A stretch of DNA of 64,000 nt, taken from positions 54,985 through 118,984 of the forward strand of contig WRBI01000002.1 of the NCBI GenBank assembly GCA_009784625.1. The letters are read 5' to 3'. The position numbers and the translations under genes are program-made. The DNA comes from Oscillospiraceae bacterium. GTDB lineage: Bacteria; Bacillota; Clostridia; Oscillospirales; Ruminococcaceae. The notes below the pieces were generated by a model. That model was not told where the DNA came from, searched no databases, and saw only the letters and a program-made list of their open reading frames with translations. This document shows positions 43,399 to 51,501 of the stretch, piece after piece (position 1 is the stretch's first letter; each line of letters starts with the position of its first letter).

Positions 43399-44499
43399 TT
43401 AATCGATGGCCGCCAGCAAACTTTCACAGATGAAGTCGACGATCTGGCTGCTCAGATGGGGATGGATGGGCAGTGCGAGCAGGCGGCCGTCCAGCGCGCG
43501 GGCGTTGACCAGCATCTTGCGGTTCCACTCGTTGTCCGCCCTTTGCAGCCCACAAAGCGGCGGCCCGCTTGGTATGTTTGCTTCAAAAAGACGCTTGATC
43601 ACGGATGACCGGATCCCGTCTCGGGGGAGCGCGACCACCAACTGGCTGTAGACGCTTTCGCTGCCCTCGACCATCTGTTGAAGCCGCAGCTTGCCGGTCA
43701 GATTTTTTCGGTACCGCTCGGCCGCCCACCGCCTGCGAATGTCTTCGGTATGCAGGCAGTCCAGTTTTAAACGGGTGAACGCCAGATCGGCGCTGGCCAT
43801 AGAGCTATCTGGGCAAAGCGTGTCCAGCCGCTGTTGTTTGCCCGCCCTGCGGAGCTGGGTCAGGCGCTCGGCGTCCTCATTATTTTGACAGAAGACCGCG
43901 CCCCCGCCCATCTCGTCCAGAGGGCCGGAGGATGCGAAAGACGCCACCGAAAACCGCCCGAAGTTGCCGGTCATCCGCCCTTTGTACCGCGCGCCGAACG
44001 CGCCGGAAAGGTCTTCGATCATGGTCATCCCCCGGTTCTCGCAGATTTGCGCGAGTTCCCGCATATGGGCGGGCGCGCCGAAAATGTCGGTGGCGATCAG
44101 CGCGCGAACAGCCGGCTGTCCGTCTTTTGAAAGTTTACTGATCGCATATTCAAGACAGAACGGGTCGACCGTGTATGTATTCGGGTTGATGTCGGCAAAA
44201 ACCGGGTTCCCACCGGCCAGGCGAATCCCCTGTACCGGCAGGGCACAGCCAAGCGCCGGGCAGATGACCCGATCGCCCGGCGTTATCCCGGCGGCCAGCA
44301 GGGAAAGGGCAATCCCGGTAGCCGCGTCAGAGACGGCCAGACAGTGGGCCGCACCCACCCAGGTGGCCAGCCGGTCTTCAAGCGCCTCGGCTTCTTCCCC
44401 CAGGATCAATTCAAGCGGCCCGGCCTGTGTGCGAAGCATTTCACCGCGCACCCTCTCTTCGCCCGCATCGATCATCGGCTTAAAGCTCAACTTTTCCAT
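43399..44499 (-). CDS. DegT/DnrJ/EryC1-like protein lacking the PLP lysine
   Basis: The ATG at 44499 follows GGGGGG; the frame also allows a TTG two codons upstream. The 366-residue protein follows the sugar aminotransferase fold. The PLP-contacting Asp is present (MIEDLSGAFGARYKGR, near residue 163). The strand that should carry the Schiff-base lysine reads SFASSGPLDEMGGGAVF instead of SFxxxKxLxxGEGG. Without this Lys, normal transamination is not expected. Some family members use a His (ColD-like dehydratase) but none is placed here. It stands alone with no sugar-nucleotide genes around it. Confidence 0.8.
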   Translation of the reverse strand: MEKLSFKPMIDAGEERVRGEMLRTQAGPLELILGEEAEALEDRLATWVGAAHCLAVSDAATGIALSLLAAGITPGDRVICPALGCALPVQGIRLAGGNPVFADINPNTYTVDPFCLEYAISKLSKDGQPAVRALIATDIFGAPAHMRELAQICENRGMTMIEDLSGAFGARYKGRMTGNFGRFSVASFASSGPLDEMGGGAVFCQNNEDAERLTQLRRAGKQQRLDTLCPDSSMASADLAFTRLKLDCLHTEDIRRRWAAERYRKNLTGKLRLQQMVEGSESVYSQLVVALPRDGIRSSVIKRLFEANIPSGPPLCGLQRADNEWNRKMLVNARALDGRLLALPIHPHLSSQIVDFICESLLAAID

Positions 44500-44629
44500 A
44501 TCCAAGCCCCCCGTTAAAGCGTGTGCTCACAATTATACTCTGCGTAGAAATCACATCCTGTCGAAGTCGCGCCCCGCATTTTCTTTTAGCCGCAATTGTG
44601 GTAGAATGGGTTCATAGTGGGGTGACTTT

Positions 44630-45787
44630 ATGAGACTGCTGCACACATCCGACTGGCATTTGGGCAAGAGCTTGTTCGCTTTCTCACTGCTTGAGGATCA
44701 GGAATATTTTCTGCGCGAACTGCTCGGGTTGCTGAAAGCCGAGCGGGTTGACGCGCTGCTCATTGCCGGGGATATCTACGACCGGCCTGTGCCGCCTGCC
44801 GGCGCAGTGCGGCTGTTCGACTGGTTTTTGCGTGAGGCGGTGGCCGGGCTGGGCGTGCGGGTGCTGGCAGTGGCCGGCAATCACGACAGCGGTGAGCGGC
44901 TCGAGTTCGCGAGCACCCTGCTGGGCGGGGCGGGCTACCACATCGCCGGAAAACTCGGGCAAGAGATTCCACCCGTCGTGCTGGCCGATGAGCACGGGCC
45001 GGTGCAAATTCACCTTCTGCCCTGGATTTTCCCGGCCGACGCGCGGATGGCTTTGCCCGGCTGTCAGGCTAAAAGCTTTGACGAGGGGTATAAAGCGGTG
45101 CTCGGCCACATGCTGCCCGGCCTGCATTTAAGCGCGCGAAATATAATTGTCGCCCACGGTTTTTTTGCCGGGGCGGGCGGACAGGTGCTTACCAGTGAAT
45201 CCGAAGTCAGCGTCGGCGGGATGGATTTGACCGACAGCCGGGTCTTCTCGTCTTTTAGTTACGCGGCACTCGGCCATCTGCACGCCCCGCAGACGGCGGG
45301 CTGCGCGCACATCCGCTACAGCGGCAGCCCGATCAAATATTCGCTGTCCGAAGAGATTCAGCGCAAGTCGGCCACCCTGATCGAACTGGGCAAGCCGAGT
45401 GAGGTGGCTGTCCGCGAAATTCCTCTGCCCGCTCTGCGGGATCTGCGAACGGTCAGCGGCTCGTTTGATGACCTGATGAACCCGGCCTGGCACGCGAATC
45501 AAAATTTTGGCGACTACGTCTTCGCCGAAATCACCGACCCGGGTGCACTCTACCCGATGGAAAAATTGCGCACACTCTTTCCCCGCCTGCTTGGGCTTCG
45601 GTTCCCACTGACCGGCGGGGAAGATGGGGCTGTCCACCGGATCGGCGGCAGGCGTGAAAACTTAAGCCCGGTCGAGCAGTTCTCTCGATTTTACCGCGCG
45701 GTCAAGGGGGAGGACATCCCGGACAGGCATCTGCGCCTGCTCGAAGAAGTCGCCGCGCACTCGCCGGAAGATGAGGTGGCGCCGTGA
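44630..45787 (+). CDS. sbcD: exonuclease subunit SbcD
   Basis: GGGGTGA precedes the ATG. The 385-residue protein has the Mre11-type phosphoesterase motifs: LLHTSDWHLGKSL, ALLIAGDIYDRPVPP, VLAVAGNHDSGERLEF and later IVAHGFF and ALGHLHAPQ. These bind two Mn2+ ions. SbcD joins SbcC to cut hairpin and blocked double-strand DNA ends. The stop overlaps the sbcC start codon (GTGA). Confidence 0.95.
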   Translation: MRLLHTSDWHLGKSLFAFSLLEDQEYFLRELLGLLKAERVDALLIAGDIYDRPVPPAGAVRLFDWFLREAVAGLGVRVLAVAGNHDSGERLEFASTLLGGAGYHIAGKLGQEIPPVVLADEHGPVQIHLLPWIFPADARMALPGCQAKSFDEGYKAVLGHMLPGLHLSARNIIVAHGFFAGAGGQVLTSESEVSVGGMDLTDSRVFSSFSYAALGHLHAPQTAGCAHIRYSGSPIKYSLSEEIQRKSATLIELGKPSEVAVREIPLPALRDLRTVSGSFDDLMNPAWHANQNFGDYVFAEITDPGALYPMEKLRTLFPRLLGLRFPLTGGEDGAVHRIGGRRENLSPVEQFSRFYRAVKGEDIPDRHLRLLEEVAAHSPEDEVAP

Positions 45788-48675
45788 ATCCGCAAAAATT
45801 AACCATCGAGGCATTCGGCCCCTACGCCGGGCGGGAGGAGATCGACTTTAGCCGGCTCCAGTCCCAAGGGGTTTTTCTGATTTTAGGGGATACCGGGGCG
45901 GGAAAAACCACCATCTTTGACGCGATCACTTTCGCGCTTTACGGCGGGGCAAGCGGCGATGGCCGCGCCCCCAGGAACTTCAAAAGCCACCACGCCCCTG
46001 CCAACCGGCTCTGCAAAGTCGAGTACACATTCACACTGGGCGAAAAAACTTATCACATCGAGCGCCGCCCCACGCAGACCGCCCCAAAACGGGACGGCTC
46101 TTTGCGCGAGGTCACCGAAACGGCGCAGTTAACTCTGCCGGGCGGCGAAATCCTCTCCAGGCGGCAGGCGGTCAACGACAAGGTTAAAGAACTTCTTGGG
46201 CTGGACCGGCTTCAGTTTAAACAGACGGTAATGCTGGCGCAGGGCGAGTTCCGGCGGCTGATCGAGGCCAATTCAACCGAAAAGCAGGAGATCTTCTCCC
46301 GGTTGTTCGAGATCGCGCCCTACGCCCGGCTGACCGCTCAGCTGAACGGGGAGGAGAGCCGGCTGCGGACAAGGCTGGAAGACAGGCACCGCGAAATCTC
46401 CCGCCGGGTAAGTGAGCTGGCCAGACTGGGCTATGCTTTTTTAGAGGACGAGGACGCGGCCTACCGCCCTTACAGCGAGATTGCCGGTCCGGTTGAATCG
46501 GCGCTTGCGGAAGATCAGACCGCTCTGGACGAAATCGCACGCGAAATCGCCGGCCTCGAGCGCGAAAAATCGTCCCTTGACCTGCCCGGTGCGTCCGCGC
46601 TCAACCAAAAATTGAAGCAGCTATCCGCCTTAAAAGCGGCCTGCAAGGAGCTTGAGCAGGCCGCCCCGGCTATGGCCAAAAAGCAAAAGCGTTTGCTGCT
46701 GCTGGTTTCCGCGCGGGAACTGGGCGAGCAGGAGGGCATTCTGAGGGACACGAAAGATTTACTGCGCGAGGACGCCAAGCGGCTGACCGCGCTGGAATCA
46801 GAAAAAGAGCGGGTGGCGGCCGAGCTGGCCGCGGCCAAAGATTACCCCGCCCGGGCGGACGCGCTGCTCGCCGAATCGCTCAATGCAGACCGCGAAGCCG
46901 GTGACATTGAGGCGCAGATCGAACGCTCATACGCCGCCGCGTCCCGGCGGGAGAAGCTCGGCGAAGTCGAAACCGCGATTGCTCAAACCCGCGCGAGACT
47001 GGATGGTTACCGGCTGCATGTAAAGTTAAACGAAGGAAAACAGCGGATGGCCGATCTGGAATCACTGATCGCCGCCCGGCGTGACCTTGTTTTGTCCCGC
47101 GCGCAAATCAACCAAAAGCAAAAAGACGCCGAAGACGCCGCACTGGAATATGACGCCGCATTTTCCGCCTTTCGGGAAGGGCAGGCCGCTCTGCTGGCCG
47201 CCGGGTTGGAGGTGGACGCTCCCTGCCCGGTCTGTGGGTCGAACCACCACCCGTCCCCGGCCAAAGCCGAGCGCGGACTGCCGCCCGCCCAAAACTTAGA
47301 GTCCGCCAAAAGTCGGAAAGAAGCCGCCGATCACGCGTTACAATCCACAAAGCTGGCGCAGGAACAACAGATTGCCCGCCACCATCTCTGCCTGGGCCGC
47401 CTCGGGATGGAAGAAAGCGACCAAACAGCTGAAGAACAGTTTGCTGTACTGACCGAAGAGCACGCCCGCGCGTTGGCCGCGCACCCCAACCTCCCCCCTG
47501 CCCCGGATGATCTTTCGGACGCGATCGCATCGCTTGAGCACAAATTGGCCGATCTGAGTGAGTTGGCCGCCGGTCACCGAGCTGTCCTGGCGGCGCTGCC
47601 CGATCTGCCCGATCTCGAAAAACAAAAAGAATCAATGACTGCCCTGCGCGAGCAGGCCGAAGAAAAATCCAGACTGGCAAAAGACTTGACCCGCGCTTAT
47701 CAGGAATTCAAATCAAGCCTCGACAGGCTGTCCGCGCAGACCGAAGCCGGGCGGGCGCATCTGGCTGCGGTCAAAGAGCAGTTTTTGCGACAGCGCGAAT
47801 CGTTCAAATCCCGGATCCAAGACTGCGGGTTTGCGGGTTATGACGACTACGCCGGTTATCGGATCCTGTGCGGAGAAATCCCCGACATCCAGACAGAGCT
47901 TGAAGTTTACACCGCCCGAAAAACCGGCTCACTCGCGCGGCTGGAGGCGCTGAGCGCCGAGACCGCCGGTCGTGAGCCGGTCGATATTGAAGCGTTGAAA
48001 GCGCGGGAAACGGCTATCCTTGTCCGCTTAAGCAGCCTGCGTGAAAACCAAAGCGAGCGGGGGCATAAGATTACGGCCGCATCCCGCTGTTTGAACGAGC
48101 TGAAAGAGCTTCACGCGCAAAACGCCGAAATCGGTTGCCGACACGGGCAGCTGCGCGAACTGACCGCATTGGCCAAAGGCAGCGGCCCGCCCTACATCAG
48201 CTTTGAGCGATATATTTTGACCACTTTCTTTGAAGACGTCATCCAACTGGCCAACATCTATCTGATGGAGATGACCGGCGCGCGATACCAGCTGATCCGC
48301 CGTGAAAAGCCGGGGGCGCGCAGCGCCGGGCTGGAGATGGGTGTGTTTGACCACTACACCGGCAGCCGGCGGGACGTCTCCACTTTGTCGGGCGGCGAGG
48401 GCTTTAAGGCATCCCTCTCGCTGGCGATGGGGCTGTCCGACCTGGTGCAGATGCAAGCGGGCGGGGTGCGGCTGGACGCGCTCTTTGTGGATGAGGGGTT
48501 CGGCTCGCTGGACGAAAAGTCGCTGGACGCGGCCATCGGCACTTTGCTCACCCTTCAAAAACGTGGCCGGATGATCGGGATAATCTCACATATCCGCGAG
48601 ATGGAAAATTATATCCCCACCCAGATCAAAGTCATCCCTTCAACCACCGGCAGCAAAATCACACTTAACAGTTGA
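45784..48675 (+). CDS. sbcC: exonuclease subunit SbcC (SMC-like ATPase)
   Basis: The start is GTG overlapping the sbcD stop. The 963-residue protein has the Rad50-like layout: Walker A GDTGAGKTT (residues 35-43) and Q-loop MLAQGEFRRL near residue 152. Two long coiled coils surround a zinc hook CPVC near residue 481, then signature STLSGGEGFKASLSLAMG and Walker B LDALFVDEGFGSLDE. The complex opens DNA hairpins and degrades dsDNA ends. This may be relevant to the many palindromic repeats in this window. Confidence 0.95.
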   Translation: MNPQKLTIEAFGPYAGREEIDFSRLQSQGVFLILGDTGAGKTTIFDAITFALYGGASGDGRAPRNFKSHHAPANRLCKVEYTFTLGEKTYHIERRPTQTAPKRDGSLREVTETAQLTLPGGEILSRRQAVNDKVKELLGLDRLQFKQTVMLAQGEFRRLIEANSTEKQEIFSRLFEIAPYARLTAQLNGEESRLRTRLEDRHREISRRVSELARLGYAFLEDEDAAYRPYSEIAGPVESALAEDQTALDEIAREIAGLEREKSSLDLPGASALNQKLKQLSALKAACKELEQAAPAMAKKQKRLLLLVSARELGEQEGILRDTKDLLREDAKRLTALESEKERVAAELAAAKDYPARADALLAESLNADREAGDIEAQIERSYAAASRREKLGEVETAIAQTRARLDGYRLHVKLNEGKQRMADLESLIAARRDLVLSRAQINQKQKDAEDAALEYDAAFSAFREGQAALLAAGLEVDAPCPVCGSNHHPSPAKAERGLPPAQNLESAKSRKEAADHALQSTKLAQEQQIARHHLCLGRLGMEESDQTAEEQFAVLTEEHARALAAHPNLPPAPDDLSDAIASLEHKLADLSELAAGHRAVLAALPDLPDLEKQKESMTALREQAEEKSRLAKDLTRAYQEFKSSLDRLSAQTEAGRAHLAAVKEQFLRQRESFKSRIQDCGFAGYDDYAGYRILCGEIPDIQTELEVYTARKTGSLARLEALSAETAGREPVDIEALKARETAILVRLSSLRENQSERGHKITAASRCLNELKELHAQNAEIGCRHGQLRELTALAKGSGPPYISFERYILTTFFEDVIQLANIYLMEMTGARYQLIRREKPGARSAGLEMGVFDHYTGSRRDVSTLSGGEGFKASLSLAMGLSDLVQMQAGGVRLDALFVDEGFGSLDEKSLDAAIGTLLTLQKRGRMIGIISHIREMENYIPTQIKVIPSTTGSKITLNS

Positions 48676-48739
48676 AAGAGTGCGCCGTGGGGAGCGTTGC
48701 CCTGCCATCGCGCAGATATTCACCCGCCTTTTGGCTCAT

Positions 48740-48942
48740 TAGGGTGTGTTGACACAAATGGGAATGCACGGATTATGAGTGAATTTTCGAGCATATCAAG
48801 GCGGAGGAGGAAGGAATACTATATGTATTCCGCTGAGACTCTTCGCTGTATGGGCGCTCATCGTCAGTACTTTGTAACGACAACGAAGAAAGGCTCAAAA
48901 TTCACCAAAATACGGCGTTCAGCTTTGTGTCAACACGCCCTA
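48740..48942. repeat. family-B MITE-like element, copy 2 (full length, inverted)
   Basis: The 203-bp element starts TAGGGTGTGTTGACACAAA (one mismatch to consensus) and ends with the exact reverse complement TTTGTGTCAACACGCCCTA. It is inverted relative to the copies at 26567 and 63808. The two halves are partly complementary and the centre is GGAATAC-TATAT-GTATTCC. Confidence 0.92.
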
Positions 48943-48950
48943 ATACGCAA

Positions 48951-49050
48951 AGCATTGCCTGCGGTTTTCTGGCGCGGTGACGAGCAAATCTACACTGTGC
49001 CGACACGCCAAGCGATTCCAAGGCAACTTTGCTTGCAGAATATCCGAATT
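48951..49050. repeat. family-D dispersed repeat, copy 1
   Basis: The reverse complement of 48951-49010 matches 62825-62885 with scattered mismatches; shared blocks include CACAGTG-AGATTTGC and CCGCAGGCAAT. It lies directly between a family-B and a family-A element. The 628 bp between sbcC and the LRR gene are almost completely such repeats. Confidence 0.6.
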
Positions 49051-49110
49051 TGTGTTACAGTTATGGATAAAGAAACCGATAATAATAGAAAGCCGCCCGT
49101 ATGGGTTCTT

Positions 49111-49272
49111 AGAATCTGTGTTCAATAACGAGAAATGCTGCGGGCCGAAGCGATTTTTTCGCCAGGCAAGGAAATTTTTTGCGGCAATGCTTTGTGCATT
49201 GTAAAGAAAATTGACGAAGCATAGCGGAAAAATCGCCGGCTCGGGGCGTTTTGAGTATTGAACACAGGTTCT
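49111..49272. repeat. family-A palindromic repeat (MITE-like), copy 2
   Basis: The 162-bp element aligns with 4425-4588 along its whole length. Its central hairpin reads CAATGC-TTTGT-GCATTG where copy 1 has GAATAC-TTTGT-GTATTC, so both arms changed together. Outer arms AGAATCTGTGTTCAATA and TATTGAACACAGGTTCT form the terminal repeats. It ends 32 bp before the LRR gene start. Confidence 0.88.
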
Positions 49273-49303
49273 TAACCCTGGTTGCAGTGAGGGAGTGTTT
49301 TTC

Positions 49304-50803
49304 TTGTCTTTTTTGAAGAAGCTGTTTAAATACAAGTTACAGTTTGTCTCGACCGAGGCGCCGGCCAAAGCCGCCGAAGAGGGCGCCGAGCCGGCCGGAG
49401 ACAGCGAAGAAGAAACCTCTGTGCTCAACGCCGAGCAGGAGGGCGAAGGCGCGTCCGCGCCGGACGAGACCACCGACAATACACCCAAAGACAAAAAGCA
49501 GCTGGCCAAAGAGAAAAAGGCCAAAAAAGCCAAAGAAAAGGCCGAGAAGAAAGCCGCAAAAGCTAAGGCAGCGGCCGAAAAGAAAGCCGCAAAAGCCCAA
49601 GCAAAAAAAGAAAAGAAACCAAAAGCAAAAAAACCAAAACCCGCTAAAAAGCCGAAACCCGCCAAAGCCAAAGCCGATGGCGAGGGCAAAAAGAGCAAAA
49701 AAGGCTTGATCATCGTTGCCGCGGCGGTTGGCGTGGTCTTGATCGGCGGCGGGGTTGCTGCATTCCTGCTCTTTTTCGCGGGGTCTGACCCTACGCCGGA
49801 AGAGCTGCTGGTCATCGCCCAGGAACACACCTATGAAGGCGAATACGAGTACGCGATGGAAATTTTCAACGACCTTATCTTCGCCGAGGATATGGATGCG
49901 GAAATTGTCGTGCTCTCCTACCTTGGGCTGGCCGACGCGCTGGTCGCCACCGACCAGCTTGAGGGCGCGATTGCCCGGCTGCAAATCGGATACGAAGACA
50001 CTGAAGACCCGCTCCTCTATGAGCGGCTGCAAGAGCTGGTTCCCGATGAAGAGGATGACGTTGCCCCCGCCGACCTGCCAATCCGCTGGGCAGACTCTGA
50101 ATTTGAGCGGATTATTCGAATCGCAATCGACCGGGAAACCGGCGAGATTCGTCCAAGCGACCTGGCCGGAATCTCCACTTTAAAAATCCTGGGCCCCGAT
50201 CACGTGACCACCCAGGCGGGTGAGCTGAACACCATGAATTTTGTGGACGGCTTTCGTTTTCGCGGCGAATTCTTCTCCGAGCGGGGAGAAATCACCAACC
50301 TGGACGACCTTGTTCACTTTACCGGACTGAGGCGGCTGACCATCGGTTATCATCAAATCCGCGATATCAGCGGGGTTTCCAGGCTGCAAAACCTGACCAT
50401 GCTCGGCTTGTACGCAAACGACATCTCCGACCTTACCCCGCTTGCCGGGTTGACCGACCTTCAGCACTTGTTCCTTTACTACAACCGGATTTCCGACCTC
50501 ACCCCGCTGAGCGAACTGGCCGGTTTGCGGGAACTCTCGCTCCAGTTCAACAATATTGAAGATGTCTCGCCGCTGAGCAATTTGCACAATCTCAGCCATT
50601 TGTTTTTGAGCAACAACTCGATCAGTGACCTGAGTCCGCTGGCCGGGCTGAACAATCTGTCTTTCCTGGGTGCGCAAAACAATGAGATCAGCTATATCGG
50701 GCCGGTGGCCGACATGCCCGCGCTGGCTGACGCAAGTTTTGTGGATAACCCGGTCTCAGACTTCTCGCCGGCCGAGAATTTACAGAGCGTTAATCAGTTC
50801 TAA
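49304..50803 (+). CDS. membrane-anchored leucine-rich repeat protein
   Basis: The likely start is TTG at 49304, eight bases after GGGAG; the in-frame GTG at 49295 overlaps that RBS. The 499-residue protein has an acidic segment, a Lys/Ala-rich stretch (about residues 60-125), one membrane helix (GLIIVAAAVGVVLIGGGVAA) and a domain with TPR-like helices. About six internalin-type 22-residue leucine-rich repeats (DISDLTPLAGLTDLQHLFLY and similar) follow. The N-terminus is probably cytoplasmic and the repeats outside. Internalin-like repeats usually bind proteins. The partner is unknown. Confidence 0.85.
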   Translation: MSFLKKLFKYKLQFVSTEAPAKAAEEGAEPAGDSEEETSVLNAEQEGEGASAPDETTDNTPKDKKQLAKEKKAKKAKEKAEKKAAKAKAAAEKKAAKAQAKKEKKPKAKKPKPAKKPKPAKAKADGEGKKSKKGLIIVAAAVGVVLIGGGVAAFLLFFAGSDPTPEELLVIAQEHTYEGEYEYAMEIFNDLIFAEDMDAEIVVLSYLGLADALVATDQLEGAIARLQIGYEDTEDPLLYERLQELVPDEEDDVAPADLPIRWADSEFERIIRIAIDRETGEIRPSDLAGISTLKILGPDHVTTQAGELNTMNFVDGFRFRGEFFSERGEITNLDDLVHFTGLRRLTIGYHQIRDISGVSRLQNLTMLGLYANDISDLTPLAGLTDLQHLFLYYNRISDLTPLSELAGLRELSLQFNNIEDVSPLSNLHNLSHLFLSNNSISDLSPLAGLNNLSFLGAQNNEISYIGPVADMPALADASFVDNPVSDFSPAENLQSVNQF

Positions 50804-50829
50804 GAAGACACATTGATTGATCATTACAA

Positions 50830-50871
50830 AACGTTCCCCGCCCCACCGAAACCGGTGAAGCGGGGAACGTT
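50830..50871. terminator. hairpin between the LRR gene and nrdG
   Basis: AACGTTCCCCG and CGGGGAACGTT pair exactly, enclosing a smaller ACCG-AAA-CGGT hairpin. It is placed at the 3' ends of two convergent genes. Confidence 0.75.
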
Positions 50872-51388
50872 ATTCTTGGTAGCCCTCTGCCCAGACCGCC
50901 TCGCCGCGCACCAAAGAGGCAGGCAGGTCGAGCACCCGCTGGTTGCCGCTTCCCCTCAGATTCAAGGTCAAATCCCGCAGATCGCGGTCAAACCGCCCGT
51001 CAACGAGCAGATCGATTTCGGGCAGCAATGCGGCCAGCGCCGGTTCCCGCTCTTTGAGTTTTAACAGTTCCTCAAACGTGTAGCCGGTAAAGCAGATCAC
51101 GTCTTTCCCGCGCTCTTTTGCCCCGCGTGTCAGCGGCAAAAGCTCGCCCGAACGGGAAAGCGGTTCGCCGCCGCTCAGGGTAATCCCTTTGAGCAAGGGA
51201 TTTTTGTCCAGTTCCTCAAGGATGTCGTCTGCCTCGATCTCCCATCCCCCGTCAAAGTCGTGGGTGCCGGGGTTGTGGCAGCCGGCACATTTGTGCGGGC
51301 AACCCTGTGTGAAGACGGTCAGCCGCAGCCCCGGACCATCCACCACGCTCTGTTTGACCACGCCCGCCACCCGTATCTTTTGTGCCAT
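50870..51388 (-). CDS. nrdG: anaerobic ribonucleotide reductase activating protein
   Basis: The 172-residue radical SAM protein has the cluster motif CPHKCAGC (residues 30-37), GITLSGGEPL and a GYTFEELL segment. It uses SAM and a 4Fe-4S cluster to make the glycyl radical on NrdD. It lies 114 bp after nrdD, separated by a family-C repeat. Separate transcripts are possible. Confidence 0.95.
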   Translation of the reverse strand: MAQKIRVAGVVKQSVVDGPGLRLTVFTQGCPHKCAGCHNPGTHDFDGGWEIEADDILEELDKNPLLKGITLSGGEPLSRSGELLPLTRGAKERGKDVICFTGYTFEELLKLKEREPALAALLPEIDLLVDGRFDRDLRDLTLNLRGSGNQRVLDLPASLVRGEAVWAEGYQE

Positions 51389-51403
51389 TTCTAACCTCTT
51401 TTC

Positions 51404-51500
51404 AGTTGAAAGTTAACAATGATGGTTTCACTGCGCGATGATTTAAAATCTTGTCCGCATCGCGGACTCATTCACTGTCAATTGTCAACTGTCAATTATC
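51404..51500. repeat. family-C repeat, copy 1 (nrdD-nrdG spacer)
   Basis: About 97 bp bounded by TTGACA-rich inverted sequence (AGTTGAAAGTTAACAATG on the left; CTGTCAATTGTCAACTGTCA on the right), with inner block GTCCGCATCGCGGAC. It matches the spacer after the nitrilase-like gene at 57810-57936. Confidence 0.75.
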
Positions 51501-51501
51501 A

